A stretch of 64,000 nucleotides of DNA from Paenilisteria rustica (GCF_013820765.1 NZ_JABJVM010000001.1:310001-374000), one strand, 5' to 3'; positions 28,299 to 38,103 are shown, counted from the first letter of the stretch. Program-made: numbers and translations. Notes: generated by a model from the sequence alone, not told the origin.

Positions 28299-30935
28299 CT
28301 AAACAGTCACTTTCTCCCGCTCCTCCAAAATCGACGCTTGAGCCGCTGCAATCCGCGCAATCGGAATCCGGTACGGCGAGCAGGAAACATATTGCAATCC
28401 TAACCGATGGAAGAACTGAATCGAAGCAGGATCGCCACCATGCTCTCCGCAAACGCCCATTTTAAGCGCTGGATTCGTCATTCGCCCTCGTTGCACAGCA
28501 GTGGTCACAAGTGCTCCAACGCCTTTTTGATCAATCGATTGGAACGGATCTGTCGGCAAAATTTTCTGTTCTTGGTACGCGTATAAGAATTTATTCGCAT
28601 CATCTCTAGAAAATCCAAACGTCAATTGCGTTAGATCATTGGTTCCAAAACTGAAAAATTGTGCCTCCTCAGCAATTTCATCAGCCGTAACACATGCGCG
28701 CGGAATTTCAATCATCGTCCCAATATCGAATGGCAACACCAATTGCTCTTTTCGGAATATCGTTTGAATCGCTTCTTTCAGCTGGTTCTTAATAATCGTG
28801 ATCTCTTCTCTACTCGAAACAAGAGGAACCATTATCTCAGGGTACACTGCAATATCTTCGTCATGAATGTGAATCGCACTTTCAATAATCGCTTCGGCTT
28901 GCATGATATAAATCTCCGGGAATGTGATTGCCAAACGACAACCGCGATGTCCAAGCATTGGATTCGTTTCCGCTAAATCATGTACGCGTTGCTTAATTTC
29001 CTCTGCAGGTTTCCCGATTTCTCGCGCCAATTTTTCAATATCACGATCGGTTTTCGGTAAAAATTCATGTAACGGTGGATCCAGCAGGCGAATATTCACG
29101 GGTTTTCCATTAGCAGCTCGGAAAATGCCTACAAAATCAGCTTTTTGCATCTCTTTCAAATGGGCGAGAGCAATCATCCGCTCTTCCTTCGTCTCCGCGA
29201 TAATCATTTGACGTACGTGCGGAATTCGGTCTTCTTGGAAAAACATGTGCTCCGTTCGGCAAAGTCCAACACCCTCTGCGCCAAAATGCAATCCGACTTC
29301 CAAATCATCAGGAGAATCCGCATTCACACGAACAACGAGTTTCTTCGCCTCGTTCACCCAGCTCATCAATTCTTCAAAATGACCACCGATTTCTGTCTCG
29401 ACAAGTGGGATTTCACCAAGATAAATACTCCCAGTCGAACCGTTCAGTGAGAGAAAGTCGCCTTCCTTTAACGTAGCTGTAGCACTTTGCATCACTTTTT
29501 TCGTTTCATCAATCGCAATCGAATCGCATCCCGCAACGCAACATTTTCCCATACCACGAGCGACAACAGCCGCGTGCGATGTCATACCACCGTGCGCCGT
29601 CAAAATCGCAACACTTTTTGCCATCCCCTCGATATCCTCCGGTGATGTCTCATTGCGTACAAGTACGACTTTTTCACCGCGTTCAGCAGCATCGACCGCA
29701 TCTTCGGCATTAAAATAAATTTGACCCGTCGCTGCACCAGGAGAAGCAGGGAGGCCAGTTGCGAGTGATGTCGCTGCATGAAGGCTTGTTTCATCAAAAG
29801 AAGGGTGGAGTAGTTGGTCAATTTGAGCCGTGTCAATCCGCATAATTGCTTCTTCTTTTGTTAACTTCCCTTCATGTACGAGATCCACCGCAATGTTGAT
29901 AGCCGCTTGCGCCGTCCGCTTCCCATTACGCGTCTGCAGTACAAAAAGTTCGCCTTTTTCAATCGTGAATTCAATATCTTGCATGTCCAAATAATGTAAC
30001 TCAAGTAGGGCGGCGACTTCGAGCAATTGTTTATAAACCTCGGGCATCGTGTCTTCCAAATGTGAAATCGGCTCTGGCGTCCTAATCCCAGCAACAACAT
30101 CCTCTCCCTGCGCATTCAACAAATACTCTCCGAAAAAGAGATTTTCACCAGTCGAAGGATTCCTTGTAAAAGCAATGCCTGTCCCGCTCGTATCGCCAGT
30201 ATTTCCAAACACCATCGATTGAATATTGACAGCGGTTCCAAGTTGGTTATCAATATGATGGAGGCGACGATAAACAGCAGCTCGCGGATTTTCCCATGAA
30301 TCAAAAACAGCGGTAATGGATAGGCGCAATTGTTGGAAGGGATCTTGCGGGAAATCGCGACCAGAAGCACTGACGTAAAGCGCTTTATACGTGGTAATCA
30401 AATCTTGCAAATCGGCAACGGAGAGTTCTGTATCCAGCGTATAATTTTTCTGTTCTTTTAAATCCGTAAGCGCTTGCTCAAAACGGTAACTAGGAATTTG
30501 AAAAACAACATCGCCGAACATCTGGATAAAACGGCGGTAACAATCATAGCTAGAACGCGCGTCATTAGTAGCTTTCACAAGTCCGAGAACCGACTGATCG
30601 TTCAGCCCTAGATTAAGAATCGTATCCATCATTCCTGGCATTGAAAAAGGAGCACCGGAACGCACGGAGATGAGGAGAGGATTCGTCGTATCGCCAAATT
30701 TCTTCTCAGTCTCTTCTTCCAAAATGTGTAGATGTGTCATCATTTCAGCATAAATATCGTCCGATAAGTATTGATGGTGCTCATTGTAGTCTTTACAAGC
30801 CTCCGTCGTAATCGTAAAGCCAGGCGGGACGGGAAGTCCAATATTCGTCATTTCGGCTAAATTGGCACCTTTTCCACCTAATAAGTACTTCATTTCCTTC
30901 GAACCTTCATTAAAATGATACACAAATTTTCTCAA
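28299..30935 (-). CDS. ppdK: Pyruvate, phosphate dikinase
   Basis: The 878-residue enzyme interconverts pyruvate, ATP and Pi with PEP, AMP and PPi. It has an N-terminal ATP-grasp domain (LGGKGANLAEMTNIGLPVPPGF), a central swivelling domain with the phospho-histidine in GGMTSHAAVVARGMG, and a C-terminal PEP-binding barrel with the catalytic Cys in MGVCGEHGGDP. The Thr two residues before that His is the site modified by the regulator PpsR, encoded just upstream. I chose a TTG at 30935 because AGAGGTGA sits 5-6 bases before it and the protein then begins RKFVYHFNEG; the ATG at 30953 has no ribosome-binding site. Confidence 0.95.
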   Translation of the reverse strand: MRKFVYHFNEGSKEMKYLLGGKGANLAEMTNIGLPVPPGFTITTEACKDYNEHHQYLSDDIYAEMMTHLHILEEETEKKFGDTTNPLLISVRSGAPFSMPGMMDTILNLGLNDQSVLGLVKATNDARSSYDCYRRFIQMFGDVVFQIPSYRFEQALTDLKEQKNYTLDTELSVADLQDLITTYKALYVSASGRDFPQDPFQQLRLSITAVFDSWENPRAAVYRRLHHIDNQLGTAVNIQSMVFGNTGDTSGTGIAFTRNPSTGENLFFGEYLLNAQGEDVVAGIRTPEPISHLEDTMPEVYKQLLEVAALLELHYLDMQDIEFTIEKGELFVLQTRNGKRTAQAAINIAVDLVHEGKLTKEEAIMRIDTAQIDQLLHPSFDETSLHAATSLATGLPASPGAATGQIYFNAEDAVDAAERGEKVVLVRNETSPEDIEGMAKSVAILTAHGGMTSHAAVVARGMGKCCVAGCDSIAIDETKKVMQSATATLKEGDFLSLNGSTGSIYLGEIPLVETEIGGHFEELMSWVNEAKKLVVRVNADSPDDLEVGLHFGAEGVGLCRTEHMFFQEDRIPHVRQMIIAETKEERMIALAHLKEMQKADFVGIFRAANGKPVNIRLLDPPLHEFLPKTDRDIEKLAREIGKPAEEIKQRVHDLAETNPMLGHRGCRLAITFPEIYIMQAEAIIESAIHIHDEDIAVYPEIMVPLVSSREEITIIKNQLKEAIQTIFRKEQLVLPFDIGTMIEIPRACVTADEIAEEAQFFSFGTNDLTQLTFGFSRDDANKFLYAYQEQKILPTDPFQSIDQKGVGALVTTAVQRGRMTNPALKMGVCGEHGGDPASIQFFHRLGLQYVSCSPYRIPIARIAAAQASILEEREKVTV

Positions 30936-30960
30936 AATAGTCACCTCTAACATTAGATTT

Positions 30961-31764
30961 TTATTTCACGTTTTCAATGATTAGGGCTGCGGTTTCTTCG
31001 ATAGCTTTGTCTTCCACTTGAATGATACGGCATCCGAGTTGTTTGAAAATATGATATCCGTAGTCAAGTTCCTCTAAAATCCGATTTTCACTTGAGTAAC
31101 TGCTTGTTTCATCCAAACCAATCGATTTTAGGCGAACTTTGCGAATGGCGGAGAGTTTTTCTGGACTGTTTGTTAGACCGATGATGCGATTTCTCGGGAT
31201 CTGGGTGAGCTCTGTTGGAATCGGAACTTCTGGAACGAGCGGAACATTGGCCACTTTGTAGTTTTGGTTGGCGAGATAGCTGCTAAGTGGTGTTTTACTG
31301 GTACGGGAAATGCCAATCAGCACGATATCTGCTTCTAATAAACCGCGTGGATCCTTGCAGTCGTCGTACTTAACGGCAAATTCGATGGCCGCAATCCGGT
31401 CGAAATAATGTTGGTCAAGCCTGCGCATGTTTCCGGGATCTTCTTTAGATTGTTGCCCCGTTTTCTGTTCGATAGCGGTGGTGAGGTTGGACACGAGATC
31501 GATGCAGGGCAGGTCGTAGTTGGCGCAATAGTCGCTGGAAATAGTGCTTAACTTCTTTTGTACCAACGTTTGGACGATAATCGCGTCTGCTTTCTTTGCT
31601 TCTTCTAAAATTTCAAGCAAGGCTTCCTCGTCGCGAACAAAGGCGTGACGGCGAATATCAGCCCCGCCTTCTAATGTAAACTGAGCGGTGGAAGCACGAA
31701 TAAGATGTTGTGCGGTTTCTCCGATGGCGTCTGAAATAACATAAATGATGACAGTAGACTTCAT
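30961..31764 (-). CDS. ppsR: PPDK regulatory protein, bifunctional kinase/phosphorylase
   Basis: The 267-residue DUF299 protein switches PPDK off by ADP-dependent phosphorylation of the active-site Thr and on again by Pi-dependent dephosphorylation. The nucleotide-binding loop GISRTSKTPLS is intact, and the opening IYVISDAIGETA matches the family. I chose the ATG at 31764 because GGAGG lies right before it; an in-frame ATG at 31785 is less likely. It sits between ccpN and ppdK in one minus-strand operon. Confidence 0.95.
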   Translation of the reverse strand: MKSTVIIYVISDAIGETAQHLIRASTAQFTLEGGADIRRHAFVRDEEALLEILEEAKKADAIIVQTLVQKKLSTISSDYCANYDLPCIDLVSNLTTAIEQKTGQQSKEDPGNMRRLDQHYFDRIAAIEFAVKYDDCKDPRGLLEADIVLIGISRTSKTPLSSYLANQNYKVANVPLVPEVPIPTELTQIPRNRIIGLTNSPEKLSAIRKVRLKSIGLDETSSYSSENRILEELDYGYHIFKQLGCRIIQVEDKAIEETAALIIENVK

Positions 31765-31777
31765 TTTTACCTCCGAT

Positions 31778-32395
31778 TTATTCATTTTTGAACGTATCCA
31801 CGAAAAGTTGTGTCAATCGTGTTTTAGAAACTTTTCCAATTGCTTTTTTGCCATCCATAACAGGCAGAGAGTCGATCTGATGAATCACGAGTTGTTGCGC
31901 AGCGTAGAGGGCAGAATCTGTTTTTGTGACGGTTAAAATATTAGGCATCCGCGTCATAATCGTCGCAATTGGTGTCGCCTTTTTATCGGTGTCAGCAAGC
32001 GCGCCTTTTAGCAGGTCTTTACGTGAGACAATACCAATCAGTTCTGATGCTTCGATCACGTATAAACTGCCAGTGTCCTCTAAAAAAAGGGTGACAATCG
32101 CATCGTGAATCGAGGTTTCCTTCGTTACAAATACAGGTGTTGTCATAATTTCAGCTACCTTCAAATGGCGAATATCTTCATAGATGGTAGGATTTAAATC
32201 GAGCCCCGAATAAAAATAACCGACTTTCGGACGGGCGTCTAAGATACCAGTCATCGTCAAAATTGATAAATCAGCGCGAATCGTGGCGCGGGTTAACTCT
32301 AATGAACGCGCGATTTGATCGCCTGTTGCAGGTTCGTTTACTTTCACAAATTCAATGATGGCTAGTTGTCGTGCTGAGAGCTTTATTTGGCTCAC
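31778..32395 (-). CDS. ccpN: CcpN-type transcriptional repressor (HTH plus two CBS domains)
   Basis: The 205-residue protein has an N-terminal winged helix (LSARQLAIIEFVK..GDQIARSLELTRATIRADLSILT) followed by two CBS domains (about residues 75-200; IMTTPVFVTKETSIHDAI and LYAAQQLVIHQIDSLPVMDG). This is the architecture of CcpN, which represses gluconeogenic genes on glycolytic substrates in B. subtilis by sensing adenine nucleotides. The ccpN-ppsR pairing is conserved (yqzB-yqfL). Here it leads an operon with ppdK, a gluconeogenic enzyme, which fits that job. Confidence 0.92.
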   Translation of the reverse strand: MSQIKLSARQLAIIEFVKVNEPATGDQIARSLELTRATIRADLSILTMTGILDARPKVGYFYSGLDLNPTIYEDIRHLKVAEIMTTPVFVTKETSIHDAIVTLFLEDTGSLYVIEASELIGIVSRKDLLKGALADTDKKATPIATIMTRMPNILTVTKTDSALYAAQQLVIHQIDSLPVMDGKKAIGKVSKTRLTQLFVDTFKNE

Positions 32396-32550
32396 CTCAT
32401 TTCGATATAGGATATGCTGTTTATTATATAGTATGACACAATAGAATGCAAATGATTAATGTGTCATACTAATTGAAATAATAATCTCATTTTTTGCTTC
32501 CCTTCCACAGCTTCGTTATAATTAGCGAAAGAAAAGGGAGGCGATTTTTT

Positions 32551-33639
32551 GTGCCAAAGAAGGTAACCTGGTTAGAGCTATTTTTTGATTTATTATTTGT
32601 TGGGGCAATTGCGTCGGTCACGCATGTGCTGCTATATATGGAAGATGGTACAATAGGTGCGAGCATTTTTTGGAAGTTTGTTCTGATGTTTGTGCCGTTA
32701 TGGTGGGCTTGGACGGGACAGACGTTATTTATCAATCGCTATGGTAATGATTTATTACCGCAAAGACTACTTATCGGACTAGAGATTATGTTCGTATTAT
32801 TGATGATATCTAGTTTTAATATTCATTTTGATGAAACGTATATCACTTTTTTTATAGGGTATATCGGATTGAGAATGATTACGGCGATTCAATATCTTTT
32901 TGCTGCAAAAAAAGAAAAAGCAGCTCGCAGGAACGTGGCGCTTTTTCTAGGTAAATACTTTTGGATTGGGATTTTAGTATCTTCCATCTCCTTGTTTTTA
33001 GACGGAGAATGGCGTTATATCATGCTTTATGTAGGAATCGTATTGGATATTTTAGTGCCGCTAATAGGACGCAAGCGATTACGTCAAGTTCCGATTCATA
33101 CGGAGCATTTGTTGGAACGCTTTGGTTTGTTTACAATCATATTACTAGGAGAATCGATTGTCGCGATTATTTCTGTACTATCGACGGAAGTGATGGATCT
33201 TGGCCTGATTTTTTACGCGGCCTGCGCTATTATCTTAGTATTGCTGATTTGGTGGCAGTATTTTGATAACTTAGAGAAAAAATTGGACAAAGAACAGCAG
33301 ACAGCAGGGCAACTGATTATTTATGGCCACTTATTTATTTTTTTATCGCTATCAACAACCGCTGCAGGTATCAAAATGCTCATTTTACCAGATGTATCAT
33401 ATCATTTCGTTGTTTTCTTCCTGTTTAGCTCGGTTTTGGTGTATGTTCTTGCTTTTTCGGGAACATTTCATTTATATCGGGTCCCAGAGGAACGGCTGGC
33501 CTGGATACACTTGGCCTTGTTTATCGGTTTACTCACAGGGTTATTCGTTCTTGTCTGGTTTGTGGTGCTTTCTCCCGCGCTCGTATTGTTGGTATTATGC
33601 ATCTTTTTCCTCATTTTTGGGATGATGACATCGAAATAA
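32551..33639 (+). CDS. ltrA: Low-temperature requirement protein A (LtrA) family membrane protein
   Basis: The 362-residue protein has about ten membrane helices and begins VTWLELFFDLLFVGAIASVTH, the family signature. LtrA was first linked to growth at low temperature in L. monocytogenes; its molecular function is not settled. I chose the GTG at 32551 because AAAAGGGAGG lies about 10 bases upstream; the upstream ATG at 32494 lacks a site. It is divergent from ccpN and shares a bidirectional terminator with the haemolysin III-like gene. Confidence 0.88.
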   Translation: MPKKVTWLELFFDLLFVGAIASVTHVLLYMEDGTIGASIFWKFVLMFVPLWWAWTGQTLFINRYGNDLLPQRLLIGLEIMFVLLMISSFNIHFDETYITFFIGYIGLRMITAIQYLFAAKKEKAARRNVALFLGKYFWIGILVSSISLFLDGEWRYIMLYVGIVLDILVPLIGRKRLRQVPIHTEHLLERFGLFTIILLGESIVAIISVLSTEVMDLGLIFYAACAIILVLLIWWQYFDNLEKKLDKEQQTAGQLIIYGHLFIFLSLSTTAAGIKMLILPDVSYHFVVFFLFSSVLVYVLAFSGTFHLYRVPEERLAWIHLALFIGLLTGLFVLVWFVVLSPALVLLVLCIFFLIFGMMTSK

Positions 33640-33654
33640 AATGGCTTTCCAAGC

Positions 33655-33691
33655 AAAAAGGCATCCTGTTTTTCGAGGGATGCCTTTTTGT
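33655..33691. terminator. Bidirectional terminator
   Basis: AAAAAGGCATCC and GGGATGCCTTTTT form a strong stem with T-runs on both strands, between the converging ltrA and haemolysin III-like genes. Confidence 0.88.
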
Positions 33692-33694
33692 TAC

Positions 33695-34324
33695 CTATAC
33701 GTAAAACAAAATACAGAAATACATAAACCCGGTGCCTGCGATCACGAACAGATGCCAAATCGCGTGCATATAAGGAACTTTTGGAATGCTATAAAAAACG
33801 GCGCCAACAGTAAACATGATGCCCCCGGTTACAAGTAACCAAAATCCAACGGGCTCTAGTGTTAGATAGAGCGGTTTAATGGCGATCATAACGAGCCAGC
33901 CCATCAATAGATAGAAAAGCGTCGAAATTAGTTTCCATTTTCCGAGCAAAAAGCATTTATATACGATTCCTGCTGCAGCAAGTCCCCAAATGACACCGAA
34001 TAAGGTCCAGCCGAGCGATCCTTGCAATGTAATCAAAACAAGTGGCGTATAAGATCCGGCAATCAAAATATAGATGGCAACGTGATCTAATATATTAAAT
34101 AACTGCTTGGCTTTTCCAGGCTTGAAACTGTGTAGCATCGTCGAGCAGAAATACAGCAACATCAATGAAATGCCGTAAATTAAAAAACTGACTAAATAAA
34201 TCGGGTTATCCCGCTGTATCGCAAAAATAATGAGCATGACAAGGGCAGGAATGCTAAGTAAAAAACCAACACCATGTGTGACAGCGTTCGCGACTTCTTC
34301 TTTCCAATTATACGCTTCGTGCAT
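33695..34324 (-). CDS. Haemolysin III / PAQR family membrane protein (YplQ type)
   Basis: The 209-residue protein has seven membrane helices and the family metal-binding residues: EEVANAVTHGVG near the start, the Ser/Asp region STMLHSFKP..FNILDHVAIYILIAGSYTP, and HAIWHLFVIAG near the end. This is the AdipoR-like/HlyIII family; the enzymatic role in bacteria is uncertain and haemolysis is not implied. I chose the ATG at 34324 (MHEAYNWKEE); the longer frame to 34378 lacks a ribosome-binding site. Confidence 0.88.
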   Translation of the reverse strand: MHEAYNWKEEVANAVTHGVGFLLSIPALVMLIIFAIQRDNPIYLVSFLIYGISLMLLYFCSTMLHSFKPGKAKQLFNILDHVAIYILIAGSYTPLVLITLQGSLGWTLFGVIWGLAAAGIVYKCFLLGKWKLISTLFYLLMGWLVMIAIKPLYLTLEPVGFWLLVTGGIMFTVGAVFYSIPKVPYMHAIWHLFVIAGTGFMYFCILFYV

Positions 34325-34558
34325 GTTTATCACCAAACTTTTCTGAAAAATTAAATTTTCGATTCTTATCCCTATCATACGCTTTTTTTGAAGAAATAGA
34401 AAGTGAGAAAAGACCTTGAAAGTTTAAGATAGTGTAAAGAATGGGAAAACAATCGTCCCTAGGTACAACTTCCGCCTGATATTTAGCTATTAGAATAGTA
34501 CTATTATGATTTTCTTGCTATAATAGAAAGAAGAAATCTAGAATTGGATGTGGAAATA

Positions 34559-35395
34559 ATGACAAAAATAAAAATTGTGACTGATTCAACTGCCGGATTA
34601 ACGCCTGAAGAAGTGGCGAAATATAACATTCATATTCTACCATTAACTGTCGAAATTGATGGGGAAACATACGATGCGACTGAACTTGAACCAGCTGATT
34701 TTATGGCAAAAATGGCGACCTCGAAGCAACTTCCAAAATCATCACAACCAGCAATTGGAAATATTGTAGCCTTATTTGAGGAACTAACAGCGGATGGTAG
34801 TGAAGTACTGGCCATTCATTTAACAGAGAAATTAAGCGGAACCGTTTTAACGGCGCAACAAGCTGCGGACATGGTCGATGGCGAAGTAACGGTCATTGAT
34901 TCTGATTATATCGCGCGTGCCTTGGCGTTCCAAGTCATTGAAGCGGCAAAAATGGCCCAAACTGGAACTAGTACGGTAGAAGACATCTTAACCAAAATAT
35001 CATCGATTCGCGCGAAAACAAAGCTGTATATTTGCGTCGTGACCCTCGAAAACCTGATTAAAGGTGGGCGTGTAGGCCGAATGCAAGGTATTATCGGCAG
35101 TCTTTTGAACATCAAGTTGATTGCTAAGTTACAAGATGGTGCGCTTGTTGAAGAAGCTAAGATTCGTAGTAAGAAAAAAACGATGGACTATTTAGTCGAT
35201 GTTTTAAAAGCAGAAACGAAAAAGGTCAAGGAACTCAATGTGGTGCACGCGAATGGGTTGCAGATGGCCGAAGAAATCAGAGCACATGCCAAAGAAATTT
35301 TCCACTTGCCGGAAGTATTGTTGTTAAATGCCGATTCGGTTATTTCCACACATGCTGGAAATGGTGCATTTGCGATGATTTACTATACAGAGTAG
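34559..35395 (+). CDS. DegV family fatty-acid-binding protein
   Basis: The 278-residue protein begins TKIKIVTDSTAGL and contains HLTEKLSGTVLTAQQAAD, VIDSDYIARALAFQVIEAAKMA and LENLIKGGRVGR, the hallmarks of DegV/FakB proteins that hold a fatty acid for phosphorylation by FakA. I chose the ATG at 34559; the upstream TTG at 34544 and GTG at 34550 are alternatives. A TATAAT at 34519-34524 and a 12-bp palindrome AATAGTACTATT at 34494-34505 lie upstream. The next gene starts 5 bp after the stop. Confidence 0.92.
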   Translation: MTKIKIVTDSTAGLTPEEVAKYNIHILPLTVEIDGETYDATELEPADFMAKMATSKQLPKSSQPAIGNIVALFEELTADGSEVLAIHLTEKLSGTVLTAQQAADMVDGEVTVIDSDYIARALAFQVIEAAKMAQTGTSTVEDILTKISSIRAKTKLYICVVTLENLIKGGRVGRMQGIIGSLLNIKLIAKLQDGALVEEAKIRSKKKTMDYLVDVLKAETKKVKELNVVHANGLQMAEEIRAHAKEIFHLPEVLLLNADSVISTHAGNGAFAMIYYTE

Positions 35396-35400
35396 GTTAG

Positions 35401-36201
35401 GTGAAGACGTTGAATAAGAAAAAATATTGGCTTGCGGGGATCGCTATCATCATCCTCGCGGCCATTCTTACCTTTTATTTTATCCAAAAAGAGCAGGACA
35501 GAAAGCGTGAAGAGGCGCGCGTGGCAATCAATCTAGTCGCGATGGGAGATTCGTTAACAGAAGGTTCTGGCGATGAGGAAAATGATGGTGGTTATGTTGG
35601 TATTGTTGAATCCAAGTTAGCCAAACGCGAGGATGTAAGAAGTGTGACAACGGAAAATTACGGTGTTGGTGGAAACCGAAGTGACCAGTTGTTGAAACGC
35701 TTGGATACACAGTCTGATTTTCAAAAGGATGTCAAAGAGGCCAATGCGATTTCGATTACGATTGGTGGAAATGATGTGGTGAAGGTTATTCGTTCTAAGC
35801 TACTCGATGCGGAGAAATCTGATTTTACGAAAGCGAACGCGAAATTCGATGCTAATTTGACGAAACTTTTAGATGAAATTCGTGATTTAAATCCGGATGC
35901 GCCGATTTATGTGTTTGGTATTTATAATCCGTATACGACTTATTTTAGCGAGATGAAAGTGTTGGATGATATTATTGCCGATTGGAATGCCTCAACAAAA
36001 GAGACGCTGGCGAAGGTGAATGATACGCACTTTATTTCGGTTAATAAGCAATTGGAAGAGCGTTCTGCAACGAAAACAGGAAAGGCGAATCCGAACCTGT
36101 CATCTGATTTGTTTCATCCGAATCATAGTGGGTATCAAAAAATGGCAGAAGCTTTATACGAACAAATGGTGACATCGATACAAAAAGGAAATATAGAGTA
36201 G
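35401..36201 (+). CDS. ypmR: Membrane-anchored SGNH/GDSL hydrolase (YpmR type)
   Basis: The 266-residue protein has an N-terminal membrane anchor (about residues 9-28) and a GDSL-type esterase domain outside the cell. Catalytic blocks are visible: AMGDSLTEGSGD (nucleophile Ser), NYGVGGNRSDQLL, ITIGGND and DLFHPNHSGY (Asp and His). The substrate is unknown. The start is uncertain: GTG 35401 follows the degV-family gene by 5 bp, while TTG 35410 has AGGTGA at a better distance. It is co-transcribed with the ypmS-like gene 15 bp downstream. Confidence 0.88.
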   Translation: MKTLNKKKYWLAGIAIIILAAILTFYFIQKEQDRKREEARVAINLVAMGDSLTEGSGDEENDGGYVGIVESKLAKREDVRSVTTENYGVGGNRSDQLLKRLDTQSDFQKDVKEANAISITIGGNDVVKVIRSKLLDAEKSDFTKANAKFDANLTKLLDEIRDLNPDAPIYVFGIYNPYTTYFSEMKVLDDIIADWNASTKETLAKVNDTHFISVNKQLEERSATKTGKANPNLSSDLFHPNHSGYQKMAEALYEQMVTSIQKGNIE

Positions 36202-36216
36202 AGAAGGTGACGGCTG

Positions 36217-36822
36217 TTGGGGTCAAAAGATAAGCAAACAAACTATTGGAAATGGGCGTTTCTGGCGTTTGTCGGGATATTAGTGCTGAGTGTGGCTTGG
36301 CTTTATATGTCGATTTTCTGGTTTTCGCCGCATGTGCCGGAAGATGCTGGACGTAAGGTGAGCACGAAAGATATGGTTGAATTTCCAACATCGACGAATA
36401 AGGCTGATTTGAATGCATTGATTGCGCATTATTTACAAGATTTTCAGAAAGATAATGATGCGGATATAAAATATGATGTGTATTTAGCGGACGATGTTGT
36501 TTTTACTGCAGAGGCACATTTTTTAGGGCAGCCTGTTGATCTTGGACTTAATTTTACGCCTACTTTGCGCAAGGATGGTGTGATTGTTTTGCAGCAAGTT
36601 GATTTGAGAATTGGGGCGCTACCATTACCGGTTTCTGTCGCGATGAAATATGTGCAGAGCCAGGTGGAATTGCCTGATTGGGTGACGGTTTCTCCAAAAC
36701 GTAAGAAAATTTATCTTGATATGAATAAACTGAAATTAAAAGGTGACATGAAAGTACGTGTGGATGCGCTTGATTTGAAGAAAGACGATATTTCATTCAC
36801 GCTGTTAGTACCAACAAGTTAA
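36217..36822 (+). CDS. ypmS: YpmS family membrane-anchored protein (DUF2140)
   Basis: The 201-residue protein has one N-terminal membrane helix (about residues 12-33) and an extracellular domain with LNALIAHYLQDF, GLNFTPTLRKDGVIVLQQVDL and KKIYLDMNKLKL, as in YpmS of Bacilli. In B. subtilis ypmS neighbours ypmR (an SGNH hydrolase) just as here. The start is a TTG at 36217 preceded by GAAGGTGA. Function is unknown; a role at the cell envelope is inferred. Confidence 0.82.
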   Translation: MGSKDKQTNYWKWAFLAFVGILVLSVAWLYMSIFWFSPHVPEDAGRKVSTKDMVEFPTSTNKADLNALIAHYLQDFQKDNDADIKYDVYLADDVVFTAEAHFLGQPVDLGLNFTPTLRKDGVIVLQQVDLRIGALPLPVSVAMKYVQSQVELPDWVTVSPKRKKIYLDMNKLKLKGDMKVRVDALDLKKDDISFTLLVPTS

Positions 36823-36911
36823 GAAATAGTGAGCAAGCGCCTTATTTGAAAAGCAATGTCAAGTGTATTACAATTTAATGGCAACAGAAAAATACTTGGG
36901 GAGGCTATAAG

Positions 36912-37433
36912 ATGAGCGAAAAAGCAATTTTTGCAGGTGGCTGTTTTTGGTGTATGATTAAACCGTTTGATACGCAACCTGGTATCGAAAGTGTGGTTGC
37001 TGGTTATACGGGCGGACACACGGTTAATCCTACGTATAAAGAGGTTTGTAGTGAGACGACTGGACATACGGAAGCTGTCGAGATTACATTTGATCCTGAG
37101 ATTTTTCCATATGAGAAGTTAGTGGAGGTTTATTGGCAACAGACGGACCCTACGGATGCGGGTGGCCAGTTTGTAGACCGTGGTTCATCGTATCGACCTG
37201 TTATTTTTTATACGTCAGAGGAGCAGCGCGTGAAAGCGGAGAAATCGAAGGCGGATTTGGAAGCGAGTGGCCGATTTAAGCGACCGATCGTGACCCAAAT
37301 CGAGAAGGCTGGGCCGTTTTATGTGGCGGAAGACTACCATCAAGATTTTTATAAGAAGGACCCGAATCATTATAAGAATTACCGCAGCCATTCAGGACGC
37401 GATCCATTTATCGACGCTAATTGGAAAGGGTGA
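36912..37433 (+). CDS. msrA: Peptide methionine (S)-sulfoxide reductase MsrA
   Basis: The 173-residue enzyme repairs the S form of methionine sulfoxide. The active-site motif [11 protein letters not shown] near the start has the catalytic Cys, and [27 protein letters not shown] and [15 protein letters not shown] match the family. TTGGGGAGGC precedes the ATG. It is followed 6 bp later by msrB, giving the usual oxidative-damage repair pair. Confidence 0.96.
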   Translation: MSEKAIFAGGCFWCMIKPFDTQPGIESVVAGYTGGHTVNPTYKEVCSETTGHTEAVEITFDPEIFPYEKLVEVYWQQTDPTDAGGQFVDRGSSYRPVIFYTSEEQRVKAEKSKADLEASGRFKRPIVTQIEKAGPFYVAEDYHQDFYKKDPNHYKNYRSHSGRDPFIDANWKG

Positions 37434-37439
37434 CCGACT

Positions 37440-37880
37440 ATGAATCCAGAGGAAAAAGCGAAACGTTTAAAAGAATTGGATGATTTACAATATAAAGTAA
37501 CGCAAGAACAAGGAACGGAAAGTCCGTTTAAAAATGAATTTTGGGATAATAACCAGCCTGGGATTTATGTGGATATCGTTTCTGGAAAGCCCTTGTTCTC
37601 GTCGCTTGATCAATACGATGCGGGATGTGGTTGGCCGAGTTTTACAAAGCCGATTGACGCGCTGGAAGTGTTGGAAAAACGAGACATTTCTCACGGGATG
37701 ATTCGGACAGAGGTGCGCTCGGTCGAGGCTGATTCGCATTTAGGTCATATTTTTCCGGATGGGCCACGTGAATCGGGCGGTATGCGTTATTGCATCAACT
37801 CGGCGGCGCTACGTTTTGTGCCGAAAGATGCGCTCGAAGAAGAAGGATACGGCGAATATTTACCGTTTTTTGTGAAATAA
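37440..37880 (+). CDS. msrB: Peptide methionine (R)-sulfoxide reductase MsrB
   Basis: The 146-residue enzyme repairs the R form of methionine sulfoxide. The motifs [30 protein letters not shown] and [13 protein letters not shown] (with the catalytic Cys) are intact. The zinc-binding CxxC pairs seen in many MsrB proteins are absent, as in the Bacillus form. It forms an operon with msrA. A family A repeat lies right after the stop. Confidence 0.95.
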   Translation: MNPEEKAKRLKELDDLQYKVTQEQGTESPFKNEFWDNNQPGIYVDIVSGKPLFSSLDQYDAGCGWPSFTKPIDALEVLEKRDISHGMIRTEVRSVEADSHLGHIFPDGPRESGGMRYCINSAALRFVPKDALEEEGYGEYLPFFVK

Positions 37881-37895
37881 TTTATGTTTTTACTG

Positions 37896-38026
37896 AAGTT
37901 TGGACAAAGCAGGAATTAATCGAAGACTGCCGGACCTATTAATATTGGGTAGGACGTAGACTTGACTTTACACAAATCGAGCGAAAGCGAACGGTTATCG
38001 CCGGTTTAACCAGTTGATCCCAACTT
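37896..38026. repeat. Family A element, copy 3 (shortened)
   Basis: Ends are AAGTTTGGACAAAG on the left and GATCCCAACTT on the right, inverted with respect to one another. Inside are GGTAGGACGTAGAC, ACTTTACACAAATCGAGCGA and AGCGAACGGTTATCGCCGGT, matching other family A copies, but the central hairpin arms are deleted. It lies between msrB and the oxidoreductase gene. Confidence 0.65.
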
Positions 38027-38031
38027 CATTA

Positions 38032-38078
38032 TTGAATACCCCTACTAATCTATGATAGAATTGGTAGGGGTATTAGTT
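38032..38078 (+). promoter_or_regulatory. Inverted repeat enclosing a promoter-like segment upstream of the oxidoreductase gene
   Basis: ATACCCCTACT and GGTAGGGGTAT are inverted arms with a spacer holding TATGATAGAATT, which reads as a -10 region. No T-run follows. It could be an operator or a stem-loop in the leader of the gene starting at 38104. Confidence 0.45.
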
Positions 38079-38103
38079 TGTATTTTTTCGAGGAGGAATG
38101 AGG

